Assembly (NCBI RefSeq): GCF_008831285.2
Contig: NC_045138.2
Location: 22,293,934-22,357,933, forward strand
Direction of reading: 5' to 3'
Source: Nymphaea colorata
Lineage: Eukaryota > Streptophyta > Magnoliopsida > Nymphaeales > Nymphaeaceae
Length of the DNA: 64,000 bases
Numbering within the stretch: position 1 is the first letter of the stretch; each line of letters starts with the position of its first letter. The notes under the pieces were generated by a model. The model had not been told where the DNA came from. It did not search any database and saw only the letters and a program-made list of their open reading frames with translations. The translations under genes and the position numbers were made by a program. Below are positions 46,539 through 56,755 of the stretch, piece by piece.

Positions 46539-48227
46539 ATGGCAGCCCTTCCTCCTCCCCCACCTTTGCGACTGCCCCCGGGGGCTTGGGGTGGGGGTCC
46601 TAGTCATTGTGGTATCAGGCTGGGTAACCCCATCCCTCTTAATCGCTTGCTTTGTCGTGCGGCGATCAGTTTTCTTTGCTCACCTGAGGGGGTCCGTCAA
46701 GCTAGGGCATTGTCTTTCAGTTGGCAGTCTACTATCTTCAATTGTGTTTTCGCCGGCTCACTTCAGCTGAGAGACGATCGCAGACTCCTCTAGGCTTTCC
46801 TCCTGCCCGCGCATTGTTGTTTTCTTCTTTTGCAGAAGGGTGATTGTTCCTTGCGGCCGCGGCTCCCCAAGGTGGTCTCCGTTGGTAGGCCAGCCCCCTC
46901 ACCTTGGTGTGTCTCCTCTTCTCGGCATGTTTCCAGGCTTCGTCACCTTCTTCAGTCTCTCGCTTCTATATGCATCAGATGGGGCCAGTGGTGGTGTCAG
47001 AGGTGTGCTTCCTTGAACGGCCGCCGGGCCGTCAGGTGTTCCCGATGTCGTTTTCCTGCTTGTCAGAATGATCGTCGCCTTTTTGCTCGACGACATGGTT
47101 TTGCAGCGGTCACTTCTTCCTTCTGGGTCCAGGTTCCTCTGCCAATTGTTCAACGGTCACCCTCTTCGGATGAGAGCTATATGTTCTTTGGTTCTATCAG
47201 ACTTCCTTGGCCTGGGCCCGCTTGTCCAGGTACGCGGGGTCCGCCTTTTTCGGTACAGGTTCCATAGATCTACAGTGCAAGTGATCCGCCGCAACAGTGC
47301 TCTTTGGTGGTAGAGCTACCGCCTTCACAGCTTCCGCGCTTGCTTCCCTCACCGTGGGCGCCAGCCTCTCCTCAACGTAGGAGTCTAGCCTGCTCTCCGC
47401 CGTGCTCCCATGAGGTACCCTGCTTGCCCTTTCCTTTTCCTGCTTTGCGAGCTGGGGCTTCACGCAAGTCCACCTCGGGATGCATCGTCACTTTCGACTG
47501 CCCGCCCATCGGCAGGGGGTCGCCCCCGTGAGGTTGCTGTTGTTGCTCGCTCTTGTTCGACTGCGGCCTGCGTTGTCTTGGCCTTTGGCGTCTCGGCACC
47601 CCCAGTCAGCCTTTCTCCCCCTGTTGCCTGTACGTTGCTCTTTACATTGGTCTGGCCCCCCTATGCCCCCCTTACACCCAGGATCTCCTCCTTCGCCTAT
47701 CTGCTTTGGGTTTCTTCTGTTTCTTTTGACAGTAGCTTTAGCTCCGGCTTGACTTCCCTGCATATTCTGCTCCCTAGACTCAGTCGCGGCTCTCCTCAAA
47801 ACCCTGCCTACTTGCACCTCCCACCTGTTAGCCCTGCCCTCCCCGCATCCCTTGTGTTGGCTTTTTTTCCCCCGCCCTGCGGTCTGAGTTTGCATCCACC
47901 TCTGCCCCTCGTCCTCCCCTGTTCAGTTGCCTGGTCCCACCACTATACCAGTGGTTTGTCACTCCTTGCCCGATAGGTTGCCCCCTTGTTGGATGCTGAG
48001 TTAGGCATCTCCTTCCCGGATGCGTTTGACGCTCTTAAGGTCTCTCTTTCGTCGGAGCAACTTGATTTGTTGCATTCCTCTTTTGTTGCCGCTGTGGCAC
48101 CGGTCTCCCATTCCAGCCTGGCCAGGTTGCGGCGGGAATTGCATAGGATTGGGGCTTCCGCAGCCTCCATCTTCCCTCCTGGTGCCGCCAGGGCGGCCAG
48201 GCGTGCGTCGCTTCACATGGTTTCCCC
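46539..48227 (+). pseudogene. LINE-A ORF1 (gag-like, DUF4283/zinc-knuckle type), decayed
   Basis: The frame opens MAALPPPPPLRLPPGAWGGG (ATG at 46539) and includes CSPEGVRQARALSFSWQ and GSLQLRDDRRLL, which resembles the start of plant L1 ORF1 proteins. In another frame around 46980-47080 a cysteine cluster CQRCASLNGRRAVRCSRC lies where the zinc knuckle is expected. A proline- and serine-rich region follows (47410-47976). The frame is broken repeatedly. In intact elements this product binds RNA and packages the LINE transcript. The link rests on position and weak motifs. Confidence 0.5.
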
Positions 48228-51200
48228 ATGAGGGTTGCATGTTGGAATGTACGGGGCCTTAGTGCCCGTTATCAGCGTAGATATCTCTCTTCTTGGATCC
48301 GTCAGCACGGACCTTCGGTGCTAATCGTGGTTGAGACCAAGTTGTCTGTCATCTCTCACGCTTGTGTTCGTACTTTGTTGCGTCAGCCGTCCTTTGGGTT
48401 CCTTCCAGCTTGTAGAGCTGTTGGCTACGTCCTGCTGGCTTGGTCTCCACCCCTTACGGGGGCTGTTGTGCATGTCGGTAGGTACTCTATCTCTGCTTCT
48501 CTTAGCGGACTCTGGCCAAATGGGCCGGTCTTGGTTACTGCGGTCTATGGCCCTTGCGTTGGGGCTTTGCGTAGACAGCTGTGGGCTGAGCTGCATCAGG
48601 TTCGCCAGCTTGCAGCTTCACCTCCTTGGCTGCTGGTAGGAGACTTCAACTGTTTGCTTAGCCCTGCTGACTCATCCTCCCCTATCACTTCTGGCCCGTC
48701 TATGTCTGTTTTTGACGTGCCTTCGACTAATGGTACGTTTATTTGGTCCAACAATAGGAACCCTTCGATCCTCCATAGATTGGACCGTATGTTCCTCTCG
48801 CCTGAGTTGTTCTCTGCTTTTCCTTCATCCTCCTTGGTTCTTGGTCCGAGGCACTTATCTGATCATGCTCCGCTGCTCCTTTCCCTTCTTCGGGGTAGGG
48901 TTGGTATTGGGCATACCAAATTCCGTTTTGAGCTTTGGTGGCTCCGAGACGAATCCTTTGTGGCTACCGTCCCTAATTGGTGGGCTCGTGTAGTCGATGG
49001 TAGGTGAGCTGTTTTCAGGCTCTCGTGAAAATTGCACTTCATCAGGAGGGAGGCCGTCGCCTGGAAGCACATTTTCTGGAGCGGCAAATTTTCGGAGGTG
49101 GCCGTTTGGGATGAGGAGATCCTGTCCCTTCAGGCCTCTGACAATATTTCTGCGGATCAGTCTTCTCGTCTCCTTTGTCTGCATTGTCTTGCCCAGGAGT
49201 GGTGGATTAGGGAGTATATCCACTGGCAGCAGCGCTTTAGGCTGGGTTGGCTTGCGCATGGGGACCAGAACTCTAGATTCTTCCACTTGGCCGCCTCTCA
49301 AAGGCGCCGTCAGACGTTGCTCCGGTCCATGAATATCGGGGGCAGGGTTTTTCTTGGCGATGACATCCTCCCGACTTTGAGCACTCATTTCTGGGATTTC
49401 TACTCCAAACCTCTTCGTTTTCATGCCACGCTGCCGGATTTTCACCTCTCTCCTCTTTCTGTCTCTTGTGCGATCTCTCTTGAGCGGTCCTTCCTGCATT
49501 AAGAGATCAGGAATGCAGTCTGGGCCTTGGCTCTGGTAGGGTGCCCGACATTGATGGTTTTCCTGTCGAATTTTTTTGTACGTTTTGGGAGGTTTGTAGC
49601 ACGGATGTGTTTGCGTTTTGTGATGAATTTGCCTCCAATTCCGTTTTCCTGAAGGAATTCAATCAAGCTACCTGTGTCTTGGTGCCTAAGCGCCCTAACC
49701 CTACGAACGTCACCCACTTTCACCCTATCTCCATCCTAGGCACACCTTACAAGATTATTGCTAAGTTGCTCTCTTTGCGGCTTGTGCCTGTCATGCCTTC
49801 TATCATTAATCCCTTCCAGGTTGCTTTCGTCAAGGGTCGGCGTCTGTAGGACGCGGTTGTCCTAGCCAATGAGGTTGTTCACTCCCTTCACTGTCTACGG
49901 CTTCTTTCATTCATCCTTAAGTTGGACATCTCTAAGGCCCTTGACTCGGTTAGTTGGGAGTTCCTTTCTGACCTCCTCACTCATCTTGCTTTTGGTCCAT
50001 CGTTTAAACAGTGGATCATGTCGCTTGTCACTGGGGCCCAGCTTGCGGTCTCCTTCAATGGGAAGTGTGGCGATTTCTTCTGTCTCGAGCATGGCCTCCG
50101 TCAAGGTTGCCCGTTATCACCCTTGCTTTTCAACTTGGTTGCTGAGTGCTTTTCTGCGCTTTTCCATCACGCAACGGTCGTTGGCTTCCTCACACCTCAT
50201 TCGCTCTCCTACTTACAGACTTTCTCCACCCTTCAGTATGCTGACGATTTACTCATGTTCGGCAGTGCTTCCCGCCAACAAATTGTGAGAACATGACTCA
50301 TCTTTCAGGTTTTTGAGCTCATCTCGGGTCTTTCTATCAATTCCGTAAAATGTCACCTTTCCCTCATTCACGCGGATCCGGCCACGGTACTTCTCGCGGA
50401 AGCTTGCTTTGGGTGTAAGGCTACTAGCCTGTCCATGGACTACTTGGGGCTTCAGATTACGTTGTCGCCTCCTGCACCTTTCTTTTGGAATGGAGTGGAG
50501 CAGAAGCTTACTGATCGCCTTCAGTGTTGGCAGGGAAAGCTGCTTTCTCTCGCAGGTCGTATTACTCTAGCTAAGCACTGCCTTGCGTTGGTCCCTCTTC
50601 ATGCTTTGGCTGTCTTTCGGCCTCCTGTGGCTGTTTTGCGTAGGTTTGATAAGCTTATTCGTAAGTTTATTTGGAATGGTGATCGACCTTCAGATCGCCT
50701 TGCGCATTGGGATGTGGTTGTCTTTCCGTGCCTTCTTGGGGGTGCTGGGGTTACCAACCTTAGTTGAGCTTGCGAGTCTTCTCTGTGTTCTTGGTGGTGG
50801 CGGTTAGCAACTGAACATTCTCCTATCACCCAATTCATTAGTTCCAAATTCGACATGTCTTCCCCTAGCGTTTGGAATAGTTCTATCTCTCACACCTCCC
50901 CCTCTCACTTTTGGTGCTACATATTTTTTGTCCTTCCTCTTTTTCTCCGCCTTGCTGACCTCTCATCGTCCATGTCCCCATCCTGGCCTCTTTCACCTAC
51001 CCGTGAGTTCACCTTTTCTTCTTGCTACCTGGCCTCCTTTGGTCATCCTGTCGCGTCGTTCCCACCCCGGTCCCTTTAGTCTCCTGGCCCATCTCCACGT
51101 GCCACTGCTTTTGTGTGACTTCTTCTTACTGGCCATATCAACACTTTTGATCACCTGCAACGCCTTGGCACCAGTTTGGTTAACCAGTGTCTCCTATGTC

Positions 51201-51522
51201 TTGTCGCGACTGAGTCTTGGGTCCACCTTTTTATTTCCTGCCTTTTTTTCTCTAGTGTCCTTGCTTCTGCCTGGCCTTCCCTTGTTAGTAGTCTTCCATT
51301 GGTCTTCTTTTTCTCTTTTGTCCTTCCTCCCACCTGACTGCTTTCTGGGGTCATGTCTGGAGGCCATTGCTCATTTCAGCTTGGTGGCTCATTTGAGAGG
51401 AGCGCAACAATAGAGTCTTCATGGAAACTTTTTCTTCGCCAGATTTTGTGGCTCGTCTTGTGCAAGGGGATGCTCAGTTTGCCATTCGGTTGAAACGCCG
51501 CTGTCCGTTTACGGCTGGGTGA
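48228..51522 (+). pseudogene. LINE-A ORF2: endonuclease and reverse transcriptase, with stops and frameshifts
   Basis: It opens MRVACWNVRGLSARYQRR. The endonuclease part (48228-49004) has WNVRG, VETK, VGDFNCLL, LDRMFLSPEL and SDHAPLLL, the AP-endonuclease-like motifs. The same frame continues after a TGA at 49005 and another nearby stop (KLHFIRREAVAWKHIFW). A frameshift near 49502-49541 leads to the reverse transcriptase: PDIDGFPVEFF, FHPISILGTPYKIIAKLL, QVAFVKGRRL, a stop at 49847, LKLDISKALDSVSWEFL, GLRQGCPLSPLLFNLVAE, the catalytic YADDLLMF and a stop at 50294. Then follow LSLAGRITLAKHCL and LIRKFIWNG. The C-terminal end (FMETFSSPDFVARLVQGDAQ) closes at TGA 51520-51522 in another frame. 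The catalytic residues survive but the frame is broken at least seven times. Confidence 0.85.
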
Positions 51523-52304
51523 CTGTGCCGCTCCGTCTTTCCTCTCTCTCTTATTTTTCTGTGCATTGTATTGTATATTTCTTCTTTTTGCTTCTGTTTT
51601 TGCGGTTTATTTTTTTGCGGATTGTTTTTATACCTAGGGGACCTCTTGTCCCCAAATTTTGTTATATATTCCTATTTTATGGGCTCTCTCTCTCTATCTC
51701 TCTCTCTGCCTCCCCCACCCCCTGCCCCTTTATAGATCTAAAAGTTAGAATCTTAGAAACGACACATTTTTTATATCTTTTTTCTTAGTCTGATCACATT
51801 TGATCCTTTTGAGGGTTTTTCTACTGACAATTCTCATAGTAATGCAATATTCATTATTTTCAAATAGGATGCTGAAGTTCTATTTGATTTGGTTTCAAAG
51901 GTGGTGTTGCAAGACTACAAAGGGCACCTTGGATGATCTTGAAAGAGCAGTGGGTAATGGTGTGGATACACATAAGGTCGTTTGGCAGTATTCGCTACAT
52001 GTTTTTTACATATGAGTCATAATTTGACATTTGATTATGTTTTTCACAATTGTCAAAGACTCAAAAGGTGACATTTGGTTTTTAAATTTAATTTTACAGT
52101 CGTTATGTAAATTCTAAATGCCTTAATTAGGATCAATAGTGCTTCCTAAGTTCTGACTAGGGTCTTTTATGGGCCTAATGCCTTCTTACCGTTCTCTACC
52201 ATCAACTACTTATCTACAGAATGGAAATCTAATGTTCTGGATCATCGATGACAGTATTAGGCTTTGACTAGGTTGAGTATAGCGTAAACTCTATTGAGAG
52301 TCAT

Positions 52305-52421
52305 ATTCTTTGCTATCTCTCATAGGCCACTCGATCCAATTTCATTGGTAATAGGTTCAATCTATTCTTTGCTGTCTCTCACAGGCCACTCGATGCAATT
52401 TCAATGCTAATAGGTTCAATT
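52305..52421. repeat. Tandem duplication, 59-bp unit
   Basis: ATTCTTTGCTATCTCTCATAG (52305) and ATTCTTTGCTGTCTCTCACAG (52364) open two copies. Both continue through GCCACTCGAT, CAATTTCA and TAATAGGTTCAAT. Divergence is about ten percent. Confidence 0.9.
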
Positions 52422-52926
52422 GAAGTGCAAATATGTTACACATAGACATAGTTTTGATTAGGTAAAATGCTGTCCTAGCTTTAGATTGTCAATTGTGTCC
52501 TTTTTGCTTGTTTATCTTTAGATAAGTAACTATGCCAATGCATGGCTCTATTCCTTTGTCTCTTAGCAGTTCTTTGTTTTTTTTTACCATTTGTTATCAT
52601 GTGCAGCTCTTTAACATGGCAGTTTCCTGTAAAGTAATGCTCTACTGCCATGTTGCTCCAATGCAAAAACTGGGGTTGTTGATTTATCAAGAGTGGGACT
52701 TCCACCAGCAGAGGTACTCAATTTACAGTACTAGCTTCAGGTCAACTGATGTCCAGTTGTTTCTTCGTGGTGTAGAACAAGATGACTTCTTGCATGTGAG
52801 ATGCCTGATCTCTAAGCTTGTAGAGATTTCTTGCTCCGAGGGATGGGACGAATCCTTTGTAGATTCAAGATATATTCAAATTTGTGCTATTGTAAATTAA
52901 TTTGGTGCTTATTTTCTCCTTTTGTG

Positions 52927-52928
<2 letters not shown>

Positions 52929-52970
<42 letters not shown>

Positions 52971-52971
52971 G

Positions 52972-53022
<51 letters not shown>
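52929..53022. repeat. Compound microsatellite (CT)n(CA)n
   Basis: A CT run (52929-52957) is followed by a CA run (52958-53022) with a small GATA interruption near 52971. Confidence 0.95.
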
Positions 53023-53023
<1 letters not shown>

Positions 53024-53070
53024 TCACTAAAAGATACAAACAACTGTTTTTATGATGGTCGCTAAAATAT

Positions 53071-53385
53071 ATTTCCTTGTAGTGAATGACGTAAATTTGT
53101 GCCACTAAAATATCTTTAATGGCACTTTCCGTCCATCATCAAGTGTGTAGTGAAATGTTGTGTGTCAATGTAAGGTCTTTTATGGCGCTATCGACCTGCT
53201 ATAGAATGTCGACAATAGCAGGTAACTATGTGGCATTGAAGAGTCTTTAGTGGCATTTGCTTTTTGCCATAGAAAACCAATCGGTGGCGTTTCTTTGTAT
53301 GGCAAACCACCGATGGTGTTTTAGATGTGCCACTGAAAGCCATTTTAGTGACGTCTTCTAGCAGTTATGTTCTAGATGCTTCTAT
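53071..53385. mobile_element. Possible CACTA-element terminal and subterminal sequence
   Basis: TTTCCTTGTAGTG (53072-53084) reads CACTACAAGGAAA on the minus strand, the typical CACTA terminus. The sequence to its right repeats words such as TTTAGTGGC, CACTAAAATAT and GCCACTGAAAG, like subterminal repeats of that superfamily, and ends near TCTTCTAGCAGT. No transposase is seen and no matching partner terminus with a 3-bp duplication was found. Confidence 0.35.
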
Positions 53386-53530
53386 TCTCTTCTATTGGGG
53401 CGTGTGAACCAGTTACTCAGCAAAACTAATTTAAAGAATTTCAAGTAGCTAGGGTAGCTATAAAATCTCACTTGATAACTTAGTTTTCACTTAAATGATT
53501 TTTTTTTTTGGCTTCATAATACACACACAG

Positions 53531-53531
<1 letters not shown>

Positions 53532-53562
<31 letters not shown>
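53532..53562. repeat. Microsatellite (GA)n
   Basis: An uninterrupted GA run preceded by a short ACACAC tract. Confidence 0.95.
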
Positions 53563-53566
<4 letters not shown>

Positions 53567-55054
53567 ATTGCAAGGCAAGGCCTTTGGGACCTTGACAAAA
53601 CTCATATACCAAGAGAGGGCCGGTGTTGTGCTGCATGAAGGAGTAGACAATGCGGACTTTTCATGCAACACAAATTAAATACCATATTAGTCAATTTCCT
53701 TACAGATGCACAAAATACATGCTCTACCAGTCAATCGCCTGCATGATGAAACTTCTTCTTGTCCATCTCTCTCTCTTAACCCCATTTAGGTTCGTGAAGG
53801 TGATATTAATTAGCGACTTTTCCACCAACAGTTTAAGGGTACTGTAAATGCAAGTTCTTCTTCGTAGTAGTTTTGATCAATTGAGCCCTTTATTAGTGTT
53901 TTCAACTCTTGAAAGACTACGTATCTCTCATCACTATTGACGGGACACTCTTTTACGGCTACGGGTGCTAATGCTCGTCACCCGGCCGCCCTACATTTCA
54001 AAGAATTGTACTCGACACCCACACCAGATGACTACGTACGTCATCTCAGCCATGTAGGTCTGGTCTGTATCTCTTAGCTCCTCTCAATCTCATGCATTGC
54101 AGGTGCCGTTTTCTGAAGAGGAAGTCGCAACCGCCCTCAAGGAACTCTCCTGTTGGAAAGCACTGGGTCTGGATGGCATTCATCTTGATTTTAAAAAGCT
54201 TTTGGCCATCGTCAAGCCAGACCTTATCAAGTTTGTAGCTGAATTTCACCGTAATGGCCACCTGGGCTGCCATCATCTCTCAATGTGGCGTTAATGGTAC
54301 TTATGCCAAAGAAGATAGAATCCACCGGCATATCTTCCTATTGGCCAATTGCAATCTTGGGTTCTCTCTACCGCATATTGAGCAGGCTCCTCGCAAACCG
54401 CCTCTCCCCCAGCATCATCTCCAATTCCCAATTTGCTTTCAGCAAGGGCAGGCGACTACAAGAAGGATATGTCTTGGCAAACGAAGTTAATTCATTCTCT
54501 AAGTCTACTGCAACAGCCTTTCTTCATACTCAAAGTGAACTGACTTTGCTGAGGCATATGATTCCGTTAGGTGGGACTTTCTTTTTCAGACGCTGAAATA
54601 TATGGGGTTTGGTAACCGGTGGATAAGTGACTGAGGCCAACGAATGAATCTCCATCAATGGTCATATTGGAAGCCAGTTTAGTTGCTACTGAGGGCTACG
54701 CCAGGGATGCTCTCTCTCCCTTTTTTTTCAACATCATGGCGGAGGGCCTTGCGATATTACTAAAAAAAGCAAATAGCAGCGTTATCTTACATCCAGTCGT
54801 CTACGAGTTTCCTGGAAACATCATCCAATATGCTGATGAAGTGGTGTTGCTTGGGGTCACAATGCCTCAACAAATGAAACACAAGTTGGGTCTTCTATGC
54901 GTTTTCTCTTTGATATCGGACCTCAAAGTTAACGAGCACAAATGCGTCGTTTCTATCCTAAATGGCGACGCTGACCTCCTAAGGCCTGCTGGTACTATTT
55001 ACTATAGAGAAATGGGTGATTCCATGTTAGATATATGGGGCTTTCGCTTCAACT

Positions 55055-55538
55055 TGTTAAAGATCAAATGGGAAAAATAATTGAAAAAGACAAAATATTT
55101 TCGAAAGTGGTTCAGCCAACAGTTCATTACTCTCTACTTTTCAACTTGTTTTTCTTTCTTAAAAGCTGCCTTTATATAGAGGAGGAATGTAAGTGCTCTC
55201 TTTGGGATGTTACAAAAGATTTATTATCACTACTATTTCCCAAGACACATGATTTTTCATTTATAATAGTTTCCACATCTCCCAAGCAACTCACTTTGAT
55301 TGATGAGATTTGATTCTCTCTAAGAGTCTTCTTGGTAGAAGAAAGTTGCATCTCTCCAAGAGGCTTATTGATTGATGAGAGTTGATTATCTCTAAAAATC
55401 TTCTTGATTGATGAAAGTTGTTTCTCTCCAAGAGTCTTATTGATTGATGAGAGTTGATTCTCTCTAAGAGTCTCCTTGGTTGACGAGGAATGATTTCTAA
55501 TAGACTCCTTGGTATTATCTTCATTATTACCGTTAACA
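55055..55538 (-). repeat. copia-C 3' LTR
   Basis: 484 bp. On the minus strand it begins TGTTAACGGTAATAATGAAG and contains TCTATATAAAGGCAGC as a TATA-box region. It is longer than the partner LTR because of extra copies of a GATTGATGAGAGTTGATT / TCTCTAAGAGTCTTCTTG unit. Confidence 0.88.
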
Positions 55539-56559
55539 TCTCCTTGCAATCTCAATGCATTAGCAATGAAATTAAGCTTGTTAATTATTTGATAATAGTG
55601 ATGCTTGCTAAGTGGCTTAATTAACATACCAACAATTTGACCTTTGGAGAGGATGTATTAAATTTTCAAATCTCCTTTAGCCAGTTTTTTCGAACAAAAT
55701 GAAGTTCAATCTCTATGTGTTTGCTACGACTATGATACACAAGATGAGCTGCAAGATAGGCTACACCGATGTTGTCGCACCATAATATGGGAGCTTGTGA
55801 TTGAGCAATACTAAATTCTTTCAATATAAATTGTAACTACATGATTTCAGCAGTGGTGTTGACAATAGATCCATACCCAGCCTCAATGCTAGAACGGGAA
55901 ACAACTGGCTGCTTTTTAGCACTTCATGAGACTAAATTAGATTGAATAAATACTCCATATTCACCTGTAGAACGTCTATCATCAAGACATCCAACCCAAT
56001 CTGCATTACTATAAACATTAATATTAAGAACTGAACTAGGTCTAATAACAATACCATAATCAATAGTGTGTTTCAAATATCTTATGATTTTCTTTACAGC
56101 ATCCCAATGAGTATCAGTAGGATGATGCATGTATTGACAAACCTTGTTGATAACATAAGAGATGTTTGGGCGAGTCATAGTAGAGTATTGAAGAGCTCCA
56201 ACGATGTTGTGATAAAGAGTTGAATCATGAAAATTTGATCTAGTTTGAGCAGATAAAACATGAGAGTATGTCATGGGAGTTGAAACTACCTTAGCTCCAA
56301 GCATACATGTTTTTTTGAGAAGCTCAAATATATGTTTTCTTTGAGATAATGTTAGCTTACTATCAACTCTTGTTTGTATTGTTTCAATGATCTATATGCT
56401 TTTCGCTTGATTTTGATGACCCACTTACATCCTATAATGTGTTTGGCTTCTTTCTTTGGAACAAGTTTACAAATATTGTTTTGAATAAGGTCATCATACT
56501 CTTCTTGCATGACCTTCCTCTAATTTTCATCTTCATATGCTTTGTTGAATTTTGAAGTT

Positions 56560-56755
56560 CTCTATCTTCAAGAAGAGTGGTAATAAGAGCTTTGAAAGAG
56601 AGTGTTTGCTAGAAAAATACATATGAAACTCATTGTATTTAGGATTGAGTTTGCATATCTTCAAGAAAAGTGGTAATAAGAGCTTTTGAAGAGAGTGTTT
56701 GCTAGAAAAATACGTATGGAACTCATTATATTTAGGATTGGGTTTGCAGGTTCCT
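56560..56755 (-). repeat. In-frame 93-bp tandem duplication in copia-C
   Basis: Two copies encode CKPNPKYNEFHTYFSSKHSL and CKLNPKYNEFHMYFSSKHSL, each continuing to LLLPLFLKI, 31 residues per unit. The frame is kept across both copies. The region lies between integrase and reverse transcriptase. Confidence 0.88.

Larger units (their letters stand above)
45789..51690 (+). mobile_element. Near full-length L1-like LINE (LINE-A), decayed
   Basis: A GC- and CT-rich block contrasts sharply with its AT-rich flanks. From left to right it holds a pyrimidine-rich 5' region (45789-46530), an ORF1 relic (about 46539-48227) and ORF2 (48228-51522) with endonuclease and reverse transcriptase. A 3' untranslated region follows, with ACCTAGGGGACCTCTTGTCC and TTTTGTTATATATTCC. 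This is the usual layout of plant L1-type elements. No clear poly(A) tail or target duplication was found; a CT microsatellite lies at each end (45789-45817 and 51688-51715). Several stops and frameshifts make it inactive. Confidence 0.85.
51691..53900. other. Intergenic between the two LINEs
   Basis: No gene is supported. It holds a 59-bp tandem duplication (52305-52421), CT and CA microsatellites (52929-53022), a possible CACTA terminal/subterminal region (53071-53385) and a GA microsatellite (53532-53562). Confidence 0.6.

Noticed and set aside
47410-47976. 188-residue Pro/Ser-rich frame as a separate gene
   Set aside because: It lies between recognisable ORF1 and ORF2 parts of LINE-A and is best explained as part of the decayed ORF1.
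48855-49499. 214-residue minus-strand frame, the longest on that strand here
   Set aside because: It is antisense to the LINE-A endonuclease and linker, whose motifs are clear on the plus strand.
52831-53055. Frame ending in alternating His-Thr
   Set aside because: It is a translation of the CT/CA microsatellite.
45362-53084. A single CACTA element carrying LINE-A, from CACTACAGGAAAC to TTTCCTTGTAGTG
   Set aside because: The 3-bp flanks (ACA and AAT) differ, no transposase is present, and the subterminal-like words lie outside the right terminus.
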